NCBI RefSeq assembly: GCF_000190755.2
Contig: NZ_JH109152.1
Coordinates: forward strand, 2,421,937 to 2,485,936
Reading direction: 5' to 3'
Source: Methylobacter tundripaludum SV96
GTDB lineage: Bacteria > Pseudomonadota > Gammaproteobacteria > Methylococcales > Methylomonadaceae
Length of the DNA: 64,000 nucleotides
Shown here: in pieces, positions 1 to 8,626 of the stretch
How positions within the stretch are numbered: the first letter of the stretch is position 1
Layout of the letters: every line of letters begins with the position of its first letter
The notes under the pieces: model-generated
Database searches by the model: none
The model's input: the letters and a program-made list of their open reading frames with translations, nothing else
Told to the model about the DNA's origin: nothing
Position numbers and translations under genes: made by a program

Positions 1-1
1 T

Positions 2-184
2 ACCTATCTTAAAGGTGATTGGACTAACCGCGATCCAGAAATTACCAGGATTCTTACCGAATTCGGGCGTAGCGGCGTACCGCTGTATGTCTTTTATCCG
101 GCGGGAGCGGGTAGCTCAACGAAACCGATCGTGTTGCCGCAGATATTGACCCCGGAAATTGTCACGCAGGCGGTGGCTTTATGA
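2..184 (+). CDS. DsbD-like thiol:disulfide interchange protein, C-terminal fragment
   Basis: Partial gene entering from the left edge; 60 residues are visible, ending at TGA 182-184. The stretch GRSGVPLYVFYPAG followed by a proline-rich strand and a short final helix is the usual end of the periplasmic thioredoxin-fold domain of DsbD/ScsB proteins, which pass electrons from cytoplasmic thioredoxin to periplasmic substrates. The CxxC lies outside the window, so the family call rests on the tail alone. The following genes are also periplasmic redox proteins, which fits. Confidence 0.7.
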   Translation, partial: TYLKGDWTNRDPEITRILTEFGRSGVPLYVFYPAGAGSSTKPIVLPQILTPEIVTQAVAL

Positions 185-527
185 GTAAAGAGGTCGCGAA
201 GGACTCGCAATCTCAAAATGGAAGCGAACAAACTGGCTAAGTAACGTCGTCAGACGGTGTCGACCCGATCAAGTCTCAGTTTGAGGCGACGACAAAGTCT
301 GACGGCGTTATCGGGACAATTTGCTATTCGCGTTTGAAGGATCAATTTTGGCAGGAATTCGATGGATCGATTTTCTGTCTTTTTACTATTTTCAGGTTGT
401 TCCCGGCGCACGATTTTTTTACCAGGGAGGGAGAATCATGTCGTCGCAGAGGCTTCTTGAAACCGTTACACAGAAAGTCCGGGGAACGGTTTGTGCCGTG
501 CCTTTTATAATTATTACGGAGCCAATT
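185..527. other. Intergenic region without a convincing gene
   Basis: About 340 bp. An 8-bp inverted repeat (CGTCAGAC at 248-255, GTCTGACG at 297-304) is visible and could form a loose hairpin. A GGGAGGGAG Shine-Dalgarno-like run ends at 432 before an ATG at 438 in frame with the next gene; this is treated as an alternative start, not a separate gene. Confidence 0.4.
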
Positions 528-1148
528 ATGTTTTTACATCGACTTTATCAAATTACTTTAGTGAGCTTAGCCTTCGCTTTTGCATCCACAACAGTCAATG
601 CCGAACCTGTAGTAGATAAGCCGGCACCGTTATTTTCCGGCGCCGCAGCCGACGGAAGCACGATAAAACTTGCCGATCTGCACGGCAAAACCGTGGTATT
701 GGAGTGGACCAATCATGAATGTCCGTTCGTGGTGAAACATTATGAAAGCGGCAATATCCCTAATTTACAAAAAGACGCCGTCGCCAAAGGCATCGTCTGG
801 CTGCAAGTCATCACTTCGGCGCCGGGCAAACAAGGCAATGTCGACGGCGAGACCGCCAGGAAACTCAATACGCATCGCGGCGCGACCCCGACCAATACCG
901 TTTTGGATAGTGACGGTTCAATCGGCAAGCTCTATGGCGCAACCAATACGCCTCAGTTTTTTATCATCGATCCGCAAGGCGTGCTGGTTTACAAAGGCGG
1001 CATAGACAGCATCCCGTCTGCCGATCAATCCGACATCGGCAAGGCCGAAAATTATGTCAGTGCCGCCTTGGCTGATCTCGCCGCAGGCAGGAAAGTGGCA
1101 AAATCCAGTACTAAACCGTACGGCTGCTCCGTGAAGTACGCCGGTTAA
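528..1148 (+). CDS. Periplasmic thioredoxin-like/peroxiredoxin-like protein (PRX_like1 type)
   Basis: 206 residues. An N-terminal signal peptide ending near TTVNA-EP is followed by a redoxin fold. The motif WTNHECPFVVKHY carries one cysteine where classical thioredoxins have CxxC; this, and the C-terminal PYGCSVKY, are typical of the AhpC/TSA-related PRX_like1 group. It is likely a periplasmic thiol oxidoreductase or peroxidase of unknown substrate. Start chosen at 528 because it gives a clean signal peptide and has GGAG seven bases upstream; the in-frame ATG at 438 has a stronger ribosome site but would add 30 residues before the signal. A cytochrome b561 gene follows after 13 bp, suggesting co-transcription. 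Confidence 0.75.
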   Translation: MFLHRLYQITLVSLAFAFASTTVNAEPVVDKPAPLFSGAAADGSTIKLADLHGKTVVLEWTNHECPFVVKHYESGNIPNLQKDAVAKGIVWLQVITSAPGKQGNVDGETARKLNTHRGATPTNTVLDSDGSIGKLYGATNTPQFFIIDPQGVLVYKGGIDSIPSADQSDIGKAENYVSAALADLAAGRKVAKSSTKPYGCSVKYAG

Positions 1149-1161
1149 AAGGAGAATCAAG

Positions 1162-1881
1162 ATGAAAGTTACTATTCATATTTGGGACCTGCCGCACCGG
1201 CTGTTTCATTGGCTGCTCGCAGCGTCCGTGACAGCGGCCTATGTCACCGCCAAAATCGGCGGCGCGCTGATCGACTGGCATGGCCGTATCGGCATTTTTA
1301 TTTTGGGTTTGCTGGTGTTTCGCATTATCTGGGGCTTTATAGGTTCGACGCATTCCCGGTTTTCAACTTTTTTCCCTACCTTCTCACGGCTGGCCGCTTA
1401 CCTTAAGGGCCGCTGGCAGGGCATTGGCCATAATCCGTTAGGCGGATTGTCGGTGATTGCGCTAATCGCTACGCTGGCGGTGCAGGTGGGCACCGGATTG
1501 TTTGCCAACGACGATATCGCCTTTCAGGGGCCGTTGTTCGACCTTATCGATAAGTCCTTTAGCGACAAGTTGACCGGTTGGCACAATACCGCATTCAACT
1601 TTCTGCTGGCGCTGGTTGTGCTGCATTTAGCGGCGATCATTTTTTACCGTTGGGTTAAAAAAACCAATCTCGTTGTGCCGATGCTGACCGGAAAAAAGAA
1701 CATCCCTATTGCGTTGGCGGAAGCTGTTGCGACAAATCATGACCAGAGATTTGGCGCTGTGCGTTTTATTCTGTCCCTGATTATTTCCAGCACGGTGGTC
1801 TGGGGTGTTTCGGGCGGCGTATCGCAACTCTATCTGGCGCAAAGCCAGCAGCAAATCGCACAAGCGCCTTCAAGTTTTTAA
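1162..1881 (+). CDS. Cytochrome b561-family membrane protein
   Basis: 239 residues with about four or five membrane spans. It opens with VTIHIWDLPHRLFHWLLA, the haem-ligating pattern of the di-haem cytochrome b561/hydrogenase b-subunit superfamily (Ni_hydr_CYTB type); further histidines lie near DWHGRIG, TGWHNTAF and VVLHLAA. Such proteins pass quinol electrons to periplasmic partners. AAGGAG lies just before the ATG. It stands 13 bp after the peroxiredoxin-like gene and 39 bp before a cytochrome c' gene, so the three probably form one redox operon. The partner is inferred from position only. Confidence 0.85.
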   Translation: MKVTIHIWDLPHRLFHWLLAASVTAAYVTAKIGGALIDWHGRIGIFILGLLVFRIIWGFIGSTHSRFSTFFPTFSRLAAYLKGRWQGIGHNPLGGLSVIALIATLAVQVGTGLFANDDIAFQGPLFDLIDKSFSDKLTGWHNTAFNFLLALVVLHLAAIIFYRWVKKTNLVVPMLTGKKNIPIALAEAVATNHDQRFGAVRFILSLIISSTVVWGVSGGVSQLYLAQSQQQIAQAPSSF

Positions 1882-1920
1882 ACCGCTTAATTATTTCTAC
1901 AACATACAGGAACTAAAAAA

Positions 1921-2382
1921 ATGAAAAAAAAATTAACCCTCGCCATTCTGGTGGCTGCATCAGCCAACGCTGCGGTAGCCGGTCCGATTGAAGAACAAAT
2001 AAGATTTCGGCAATCGGCCTATTCTTTTGCAGCCTGGAATATTTCGAAAATCAAAAGCCAAGTCGTGGATCATCCCGAAACCTTTAACAAAGACTCTGTC
2101 GCCGCGGCCGCAAATGCGATTGCTGCGGTTGCCAATTCCGGATTGGGCGCTCTGTATGGTGAGGGTACGGACAAAGGCGTCGGCTGGAAGGAAACCCGGC
2201 TCAAGCCTGAATTCTTCCAGAAAAAAGAAGAAGTAACGGTGGCCGCCAACACCTTTAACGTGGCTGCAAACGAGTTGGCGAAAGTGGCGGCAACCGGTGA
2301 TGTCAGCGCGATCAAGACCCAGTTTGGAAAAGTCGGCGAATCCTGCAAAAGCTGTCATGACCTGATTCGTATTAAGGAATAA
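1921..2382 (+). CDS. Cytochrome c'
   Basis: 153 residues with a signal peptide (cleavage near NAAVA-GP) and a helical body of the four-helix-bundle cytochrome c' family. The single haem site CKSCH at residues 142-146 lies at the extreme C-terminus, as the family requires. Cytochromes c' bind nitric oxide at a five-coordinate haem and protect against nitrosative stress or shuttle electrons in the periplasm. It is third in a run with the redoxin-like and cytochrome b561 genes. A second, divergent cytochrome c'-like protein lies at 8087. Confidence 0.9.
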   Translation: MKKKLTLAILVAASANAAVAGPIEEQIRFRQSAYSFAAWNISKIKSQVVDHPETFNKDSVAAAANAIAAVANSGLGALYGEGTDKGVGWKETRLKPEFFQKKEEVTVAANTFNVAANELAKVAATGDVSAIKTQFGKVGESCKSCHDLIRIKE

Positions 2383-2484
2383 CGCAAAGCTGAAAAATTA
2401 GTTAGATTTCCTCGTTTCCACGCGCTGCGCTCATCGTTATAAACGTGTCATTTCGGCATAGACGCTGGAATGGCGGGCTAGAAT

Positions 2485-2603
2485 GTAGGTCGGAATAAGG
2501 CCGTCGAGCGCGTAGCGCGAGGCGGCGTTTCCGGCGGGTTTTGGAGGTGTTTGCCGGAAACGCCCGTTCTCACTGTCGTTTGAACCGGCTTATTCCGGCC
2601 TAC
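2485..2603. repeat. Palindromic dispersed repeat
   Basis: About 119 bp bounded by inverted ends (GTAGGTCGGAATAAG at 2485-2499, CTTATTCCGGCCTAC at 2589-2603) with an inner inverted pair GGCGTTTCCGGC/GCCGGAAACGCC at 2524-2535 and 2553-2564. It would fold into a long hairpin. No coding potential is evident. Confidence 0.7.
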
Positions 2604-2671
2604 TTCTGAGCGTAGCCGAAGGGGCTGGTAACTTTCAAGTCAAGCAGGATGGGGGGGGTTGCTCCATTCGA

Positions 2672-2745
2672 AATGTTGCAAGTTAGACCTTCCAGGTTTT
2701 AAAAACCTGGAAGGTCTGCATATCGATATGTTTCTCGCCTAACGA
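2672..2745. repeat. Palindrome-centred repeat, copy 1 of 2
   Basis: A 33-bp near-perfect palindrome (2685-2717, arms AGACCTTCCAGGTTTT) sits in a longer conserved block: the flanks TTGCAAGTTAG and TATCGATATGTTTCT recur around the second copy at 33660-33735, in inverted orientation. This is a dispersed REP/MITE-like element. Confidence 0.75.
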
Positions 2746-2956
2746 CAGCTCGCAGATGCTTGTCCTTCTTGCGCTTGGTACATCCGTTCCAACGAATTTT
2801 AGCCATGCAATTCCAGTATTGCGCCTCTATTTCCTGAGGAGTTTCCCTGCTTGCTTTGATCGCCTCGGCGTACCCGCTTTGCAAAGCCCCTTTCGAATTC
2901 GCACGTTCCGGCTGACTCCAAAATTTCATCAATGTACTTTTGGCTATTGCCCTCAT
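2699..2956 (-). pseudogene. Degraded HigB-type toxin-like reading frame
   Basis: The first 45 or so residues (MRAIAKSTLMKFW ... EAIKASRETPQEIEAQY) resemble the start of HigB-family mRNA interferases. The second half, where the conserved strand with NxYRLVV should be, is replaced by an unrelated lysine-rich tail that runs into the palindromic repeat at 2685-2717. No HigA antitoxin frame is visible next to it. I read it as a toxin gene whose 3' part was lost or frameshifted; the family resemblance is from memory and moderate. Confidence 0.35.
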
Positions 2957-3417
2957 ATTGGCGCTCCCATTTTGGGATATACAAGGCCCTCCTGAGCGTA
3001 GCCGAAGGACTCACCGCCACCGTTTTGAATTATTCCAATGCTCCGCCTTGTTGCACATACAACGACCTCAAATGCGAATCGCTGTTGCGTACCGACCCGT
3101 ATTGCTTTCCGGTTCGTCGGGGTGGTCGGTTCTGGTATCTGCTTGTCTAGGAACATGGGCTGGTGTTGGGCTGCTGATTTTTCAGCAAACCGGTTTAAGT
3201 CTTGTATGCATGGATAAATAAAGGACGTGGGGCATGGCTGAGGTGTCAATTAATTATTAATTAATAATCAGTTGCTTGTATTTTATTTTGGCTGTTTTCC
3301 AGAAAACGATGGGGGACTGTTGCGGTGTTGGTACGGTAGCTGCATATACCTAATCGAATATACCGTAACGACATGCGCTCTGTGCGTTCCCAGCAATTAA
3401 ACTAAAGATAAATAACC
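2957..3417. other. Non-coding stretch upstream of the rhodanese gene
   Basis: No convincing gene. The tract CTGAGCGTAGCCGAAGG at about 2992 repeats one at about 2607. An AT-rich palindromic run lies at about 3246-3270, and an inverted pair TACGGTA (3332-3338)/TACCGTA (3361-3367) about 50 bp before the start codon at 3418 may be an operator or promoter element. Confidence 0.35.
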
Positions 3418-3888
3418 ATGAAAAAACTTACCAAATTGATGTTACTGATGACAGTTCTGGCTACGCCTGTTGCGTTCGGGGCGGCCCATGACCATGATAA
3501 AAAAGCCGATGCTCCGGCTGCAAAAGAATACAAGTATAAGACGCCAAAACTTAATCGCGCTCAACTGGATGCGTTGCTTGCCAAGCCCGAGCAGTTGCTG
3601 ATTATCGATGTGCGACGTCCTGACGAGCTCACCAAGATAGGCGGATTCCCCGTTTATTTAAGTATCCAGTCCAAAGAAATCGAGAACAGCTTGGCTTTTA
3701 TTCCTAAGGACCGGGACATTGTCACGGTGTCCAACCACGCCGGTCGTGCGGGCGCTGCGGGTGATCTGCTGACCGCTAAAGGTTTTAAAGTAGTCGGTGC
3801 GGTGGGTGCGCAAAACTATGAAGAAGAAGGCGGCAAGCTGGCCAAAATAGAAATACCTGCGCCTAAGCCTGCGACAGAACAAAAGTAA
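3418..3888 (+). CDS. Secreted rhodanese-like protein lacking the catalytic cysteine
   Basis: 156 residues: signal peptide (to about FGA-AH), a His/Asp/Lys-rich linker, then a rhodanese fold with LLIIDVRRPDE (residues 60-70) and the active-site loop SNHAGR (105-110). In active rhodaneses this loop starts with cysteine (CxxxxR); here it is serine and the protein has no cysteine at all. It therefore cannot carry a persulfide and is probably a binding or regulatory domain. It lies 60 bp upstream of the DUF1549/DUF1553 gene, likely in the same unit. Confidence 0.8.
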   Translation: MKKLTKLMLLMTVLATPVAFGAAHDHDKKADAPAAKEYKYKTPKLNRAQLDALLAKPEQLLIIDVRRPDELTKIGGFPVYLSIQSKEIENSLAFIPKDRDIVTVSNHAGRAGAAGDLLTAKGFKVVGAVGAQNYEEEGGKLAKIEIPAPKPATEQK

Positions 3889-3948
3889 TAATTCTAATAA
3901 AGCGATGCTAACGAAGGTCTTGAGCGCTTTTATTTTTGGAGGATGTTA

Positions 3949-6375
3949 ATGAAAAACAAACTATATCTCGCGGTTATGTGGGGTCTTACCGGTGCGATGG
4001 CCGGAGAAGTCGGAGCGGCTGTGGACCTGTTCAACAGTCCGGTCGGTGTAATCGGTACGCAAGCAGCAGCGGCTGAGATAAAAGCGCCGCAGGCCGCACC
4101 CGCACAGGCAGCATCCGCAGCGACGGATAATAAAGCAGCGGCTGCCGAGGCAAGCGCGCCGCAGGCGGCAAAATCGAAACTCTGGTCGTATCAACCGGTG
4201 AAAGCGCCGACTCAACCGACCGTTAACAACAAAAATTGGGTGCGCACGCCGCTTGATGCGTTCGTACTGGCACCTTTGGAGGCCAAGGGGCTGACGCCTT
4301 CGGCAGACACTGACCGCGCCGCCTTTGTGCGCCGTGCAACGCTGGATGCCTGGGGTGTTATTCCGACGCCGGAGGATGTCGCAAGCTTTGTGGGCGATAC
4401 CGCGCCGGATGCTTACGAAAAACTCGCGGATCGTCTGCTGGCATCGCCCAAATACGGCGAACGTCAGGCTCGCCGCTGGCTGGATTTAGCGCGGTACGCG
4501 GATAGCACGGGCTTTCAAAATGACGAAACGCGGCCCAATTTGTGGCGTTACCGCGATTATGTGATTAACGCCTTCAACCAGGATAAGCCTTATTCCCGCT
4601 TTATCCAGGAGCAATTGGCGGGTGACGAGTTGTGGCCGGATAACCAGGAAGCGTTGATCGCCACCGGTTATATGGCGAACTTCCCGGACAATCACAACTC
4701 CCGCGACCTGGTTCAGCGGAAGTATCAAATCACCACCGACATCACCGATACCGTGGGCAAGGTGTTTTTGGGGCAAACCGTGGAGTGCGCAAGATGCCAC
4801 AACCACAAGTTCGACAAGATCAGTCAGAAGGATTATTTCTCGCTACAGGCATTTTTTGCCAACTTGAGCGCCGTCGACAACATTCCTGCGGCGAAAAAAG
4901 GCGAGGTGGAACGCAAGTATGACGTTACCTTGGCTAAGTGGGAAGACGCAACCAAGGAGATCCGCGGTAAACAAAAAGCGATTATCGACACGGTCAGGGA
5001 ACAGGCCGAAAAACATCATAAAGAGCGTTACTTGACGGACAGCAGGGAGGCGATTTTCAAGCCGAAGAGCCAGTGGAATGCTCAGGATCGTTGGGTCAAT
5101 CACCGTTTGGGCTATATCACGGACGAGCGCAGTTTGGCCGCTTATCTCAGGGATACTGCGGAGAGCAAGGGCGCAGACAAAAATTACACCAAGGAAATCG
5201 CAGACAAGTGGACGGAATACGACAAGTTGTCTGAAGAGCTGAAAAAGTTTAACGATCTTAAGCCTAAATCAGGATCGACTGAAATTTCCGCAATGACTGA
5301 ACTTGGCTATCCCGATGCGCCGCCCAGTTATGTATTTTTCGGCGGCGACCATGAGCGGCCGTTGGAACAGGTGCAACCGGCGTTTCCGGAGGCTATTACC
5401 GATGAGAAACCGGATATTAAACCCACCGCGTTTTCATCAGGCCGAAGAACGGCTCTGGCAAACTGGATAGCCAGCTCAAATAACCCGCTAACGGCACGGG
5501 TGTTTGTAAACCGGGTCTGGGAACAATACTTCGGACACGGCATCGTGGAAACAGTCAGCGATTTCGGCAAGGCGGGGCAAAAGCCCACCAATCCCGAGTT
5601 ACTGGACTATCTGGCGGACAACTTCATCAAGCAAGGCTGGAGCGTTAAGAAACTGCACCGCGATATATTGCTGTCCAGCGCCTATCGCCAGTCATCGGCT
5701 TATCGTGAAGATGTCTCCAAAGCGGATCCTGACAACAAGCTTCTGGCAGTCTTCCCGCGGAAACGTCTGGAAGCCGAACAGATTCGCGACTCGCTACTGG
5801 TCGCTTCGGGAAAACTTGAAGATAAGATCGGCGGTCCGAGCGTATTTCCTCCAGTTCCTGCAAACCTGGGAGCCGGTAATCAATGGGAAGTGTCCAAGGA
5901 TGTTCATGACCAGAATCGGCGCAGCCTGTACATTTTTACCCGGCGCAGTGTGCCTTATCCGTTGCTGGAATCTTTCAACATGGCTTCCGCGCAAGAGGCG
6001 CACAGCAAACGCGAAGTGACGACTTCCCCATTACAGTCGCTGACGCTGTTCAATAGCGATGTGGTGTTCGGCTGGTCGCAAGCGTTGGCCGGACGGGTCA
6101 TTAACGAGGCCGGTAATGACGAAGCGGCTCAGTTGGATAGGCTTTATCAAATATTGTTCTCACGTGCAGCGACAGGTTCCGAAAAAGAAACCTTGCAAAA
6201 GTTTTTGAACAATCACGAAAAGGTCGTCAGGGAAAAAACAGCGGAAGGTAAATTTGCGGTCAGCATACCTACCGGCTTAAAGGGGGATCAGAAATTGGAT
6301 CCTATACGTGCCGCGGCTTTTGTTGACCTGGTGCATACGGTTGCGAATTCAAACGAATTCATATACCGGTTTTAA
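3949..6375 (+). CDS. DUF1549/DUF1553 protein with CXXCH haem-like motif
   Basis: 808 residues with a signal peptide, an Ala/Pro/Gln-rich spacer (to about residue 80), then DUF1549 (about 95-320) and DUF1553 (about 500-790). Residues 280-284 read CARCH within ECARCHNHKFD, a conserved DUF1549 site that matches a c-type haem consensus. The family is most abundant in Planctomycetes, where it pairs with DUF1501 proteins; function unknown. The ATG at 3949 is preferred to 3943 because GGAGG (3938-3942) is then six bases upstream. The usual partner follows 35 bp downstream. Confidence 0.85.
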   Translation: MKNKLYLAVMWGLTGAMAGEVGAAVDLFNSPVGVIGTQAAAAEIKAPQAAPAQAASAATDNKAAAAEASAPQAAKSKLWSYQPVKAPTQPTVNNKNWVRTPLDAFVLAPLEAKGLTPSADTDRAAFVRRATLDAWGVIPTPEDVASFVGDTAPDAYEKLADRLLASPKYGERQARRWLDLARYADSTGFQNDETRPNLWRYRDYVINAFNQDKPYSRFIQEQLAGDELWPDNQEALIATGYMANFPDNHNSRDLVQRKYQITTDITDTVGKVFLGQTVECARCHNHKFDKISQKDYFSLQAFFANLSAVDNIPAAKKGEVERKYDVTLAKWEDATKEIRGKQKAIIDTVREQAEKHHKERYLTDSREAIFKPKSQWNAQDRWVNHRLGYITDERSLAAYLRDTAESKGADKNYTKEIADKWTEYDKLSEELKKFNDLKPKSGSTEISAMTELGYPDAPPSYVFFGGDHERPLEQVQPAFPEAITDEKPDIKPTAFSSGRRTALANWIASSNNPLTARVFVNRVWEQYFGHGIVETVSDFGKAGQKPTNPELLDYLADNFIKQGWSVKKLHRDILLSSAYRQSSAYREDVSKADPDNKLLAVFPRKRLEAEQIRDSLLVASGKLEDKIGGPSVFPPVPANLGAGNQWEVSKDVHDQNRRSLYIFTRRSVPYPLLESFNMASAQEAHSKREVTTSPLQSLTLFNSDVVFGWSQALAGRVINEAGNDEAAQLDRLYQILFSRAATGSEKETLQKFLNNHEKVVREKTAEGKFAVSIPTGLKGDQKLDPIRAAAFVDLVHTVANSNEFIYRF

Positions 6376-6410
6376 TGACACACATCACTTTCTTAGAGGA
6401 AAAATGAATC

Positions 6411-7856
6411 ATGAATAATCAATCGCGTAGAGATTTTTTAGTCAAAACAGGATACGGCTTGGGCGGGCTTGCATTGAGCGGTCTGGTGCCGGGAGGCGGG
6501 TTTATATCGAGTGCGTTGGCTGCCGATTTGATCGACCCGCTTGGGCCCAAGCAGCCCCACTTCCCCGGTAAAGTCAAATCGGTGATCTGGCTGCATCAGC
6601 ACGGCGCGCCCAGTACGCTCGACCTGTACGATTACAAGCCTGAACTGGTCAGGCTGGCAGGACAAGAGGTGCCCGCCTCTTTCCTGAAAGGCATCAAGAC
6701 CAGTACGCAGGGCGGACTCGGCAAGCTCTATGCCTCGAACCGGACCTGGAAGCAACACGGGCAAAGCGGCGCCTGGTTTTCCGATTTGCTCCCGAATCTG
6801 GCGCAACATGCCGACGATATCGCTTTCATCAAGTCCAGCGTGACCGTAGGCGCTACCCATGACATTTCGATACTCAAGTTGAACTCCGGCGGCTTGAATC
6901 CCGGTCGGCCGTCTCTTGGCGCATGGATTCAATATGCCTTGGGCTCCGCTAACCCCGATTTGCCTGCCTATGTGGTTCTCTACAACGGCAAGAAAGAACC
7001 GAGCGGCGGCGCAGTCAACTGGAGTTCGGGCTTTTTGCCCGCCGTTTATCAGGGTACCGCTTTCCGCTCGGGTAAATCGCCGATCCTGCATCTGGAGCGC
7101 CCCGAGTTCACTGCGGCATCACAACAAAGCGACAACCTGAAGCTGTTGAAGCAACTCAACGAACTCAAAGGACAAGCCTATCCCGAAGACACCGAGCTTC
7201 AGGCGCGTATCCGGGCTTACGATCTGGCTGAACGCATGCAAACCTCCGCACCGGAAGCGGTCGACCTGAGCAAGGAGTCGGACGCGACCAAGGCGCTTTA
7301 CGGCTTGAACGACGACGTTACCAAAGAGTACGGCACCAATCTGCTGCGCGCGCGGCGTCTGGTGGAACGCGGCGTGCGCTTCATCCAGGTCGTCACCGGG
7401 CCGGTGGATATCGATGGTGACGACAGGGACTGGGATGCGCATACCAAACTCGAAGAAAATCACGGCAAGCACGCCAGAATCGTCGATAAGCCGATTGCCG
7501 GGCTGTTGACCGACTTGAAAGCAAGCGGTCTGCTGGATTCGACGCTGGTGGTGTGGACATCGGAATTCGGCCGCACCTCATGGGGCGAAAGCGGCACCGG
7601 GCGCGACCATAATGCCTGGGGCTACACGCAATGGCTGGCTGGCGGCGGGGTTAAGGCGGGAACGACCTACGGTTCGACCGACGAAATCGGCTTGCAGGTG
7701 GCGGATAAAAGCCAGGCAGTCGATACCTACGACTTGCATGCGACCGTCCTGAACCAGATGGGCTTGGATCACTTGAAATTGATCTATAAATATCAGGGCC
7801 GTTCGGAACGACCTACGGTTGTTTACGGCAAGGTCATTAAGGAGCTGATTGCGTAG
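6411..7856 (+). CDS. DUF1501 family Tat-exported protein
   Basis: 481 residues. The N-terminus SRRDFLVKTGYGLGGLALSG is a twin-arginine signal, so the protein is exported folded; tatABC lies 6 kb downstream. The body is DUF1501, related to the alkaline phosphatase/sulfatase superfamily: IWLHQHGAPSTLDLYDYKP near residue 60 and VVWTSEFGRTSWGESGTGRDHN near 400 match its metal-binding blocks. It is the standard partner of DUF1549/DUF1553 proteins, and this gene follows directly. AGAGGA lies ten bases before the ATG. Substrate unknown. Confidence 0.88.
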   Translation: MNNQSRRDFLVKTGYGLGGLALSGLVPGGGFISSALAADLIDPLGPKQPHFPGKVKSVIWLHQHGAPSTLDLYDYKPELVRLAGQEVPASFLKGIKTSTQGGLGKLYASNRTWKQHGQSGAWFSDLLPNLAQHADDIAFIKSSVTVGATHDISILKLNSGGLNPGRPSLGAWIQYALGSANPDLPAYVVLYNGKKEPSGGAVNWSSGFLPAVYQGTAFRSGKSPILHLERPEFTAASQQSDNLKLLKQLNELKGQAYPEDTELQARIRAYDLAERMQTSAPEAVDLSKESDATKALYGLNDDVTKEYGTNLLRARRLVERGVRFIQVVTGPVDIDGDDRDWDAHTKLEENHGKHARIVDKPIAGLLTDLKASGLLDSTLVVWTSEFGRTSWGESGTGRDHNAWGYTQWLAGGGVKAGTTYGSTDEIGLQVADKSQAVDTYDLHATVLNQMGLDHLKLIYKYQGRSERPTVVYGKVIKELIA

Positions 7857-7888
7857 ACAAGAAGTCCAGAATGCCGGTTCTGTTATTT

Positions 7889-8042
7889 ACCACGAAGGCA
7901 CGAAGAGCACGAAGGTTAAGTTTTTTCTTCGTGTCTCGGCAATTGCTCCTGCATTGCTCTACCTCCTGCATAACCCACAGGGATGTGGGGAATGCAGATT
8001 TTGCAGGAGCAAAAATCTGTCCATGCAGTCGTTCGTGGTGAG
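7889..8042. repeat. CACGAAG-type dispersed repeat, copy 1
   Basis: About 150 bp beginning ACCACGAAGGCACGAAG and ending CGTTCGTGGT, containing a hairpin built on TTGCTCCTGCA/TGCAGGAGCA. A closely related copy lies inverted at 23604-23725. Fills the gap after the DUF1501 gene. Confidence 0.7.
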
Positions 8043-8086
8043 TAAAAATACGTAACTCTGGGATATTTTTTAAGGATCACATTGAT

Positions 8087-8473
8087 ATGAGTAAAACGAT
8101 TAATCTTTTCGGAATTGTTTTGATATTGGCAACCGGCATCGTGTATGCCGAAGCCGCATTCGATTTCGAGGAGTTGATGGAAAAAATAGATACTAACTCT
8201 CGCAACCTTCAGAGCAATATTTCCAGCAAAGATGCCACTTCAAGCATTGCCCTTGCGAAACAGATGCAGAGCGACTTCAAGCTGGTCGAAGGCTTTTTTG
8301 AAAAGAGAGGCAATTCCGCCGATGCGGTAACCGATGCCAAAAAATACGAAGACTTGGCTGCCGAAGTTGTGAAGTTTGTCGAAGCGAATGATTTTGATAC
8401 CGCGTCAAACAAGGCATTAGAGTTGACCAAAAATTGCGACAACGCTTGTCACGATACCTATAAACCCCTTTAA
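8087..8473 (+). CDS. Cytochrome c'-like protein with a CX3CH haem site
   Basis: 128 residues: signal peptide (to about YAEA-AF) followed by a predicted four-helix body. The C-terminus is CDNACHDTYKPL; the haem site at residues 117-122 is C-x3-C-H, one residue longer than the standard CxxCH. The codons read TGC GAC AAC GCT TGT CAC, so this is not a frame slip at the motif. Cytochrome c'-like proteins usually end CxxCHDTYR/K, so family and position fit. AAGGA lies about eleven bases upstream. It sits between the DUF1501 gene and a secreted peroxiredoxin. Confidence 0.75.
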   Translation: MSKTINLFGIVLILATGIVYAEAAFDFEELMEKIDTNSRNLQSNISSKDATSSIALAKQMQSDFKLVEGFFEKRGNSADAVTDAKKYEDLAAEVVKFVEANDFDTASNKALELTKNCDNACHDTYKPL

Positions 8474-8493
8474 AAGAGGTAATTACTCGGTTC

Positions 8494-8600
8494 GCTATCA
8501 AATACGATGGAACGCAGATGAATATGATAAGCACAGATAATTTAAGAAAAATCTTATTTAATCATAATTATCAGCGTCATCAGCGTTCTGATTTTGACTG
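8494..8600. repeat. Dispersed repeat (GGAACGCAGATG type), copy 1
   Basis: Shares GGAACGCAGATG, GATGAATATGAT-like text and ATCATAATTATCAGCGTC with 49785-49910. In both places it lies directly before a gene's ribosome site and ends with a variant of CTGCTGAGT. Confidence 0.65.
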
Positions 8601-8626
8601 CTGAGTGTTACTAAGAGAGTACATAT

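Noticed and set aside
181-240. Tiny ORF overlapping the DsbD stop (ATGA), 19 codons
   Set aside because: Short, hydrophilic, no family; overlap by chance is likely.
2940-3249. Overlapping 70-100 codon frames on both strands
   Set aside because: They overlap each other and contain dispersed repeat text; no family recognised.
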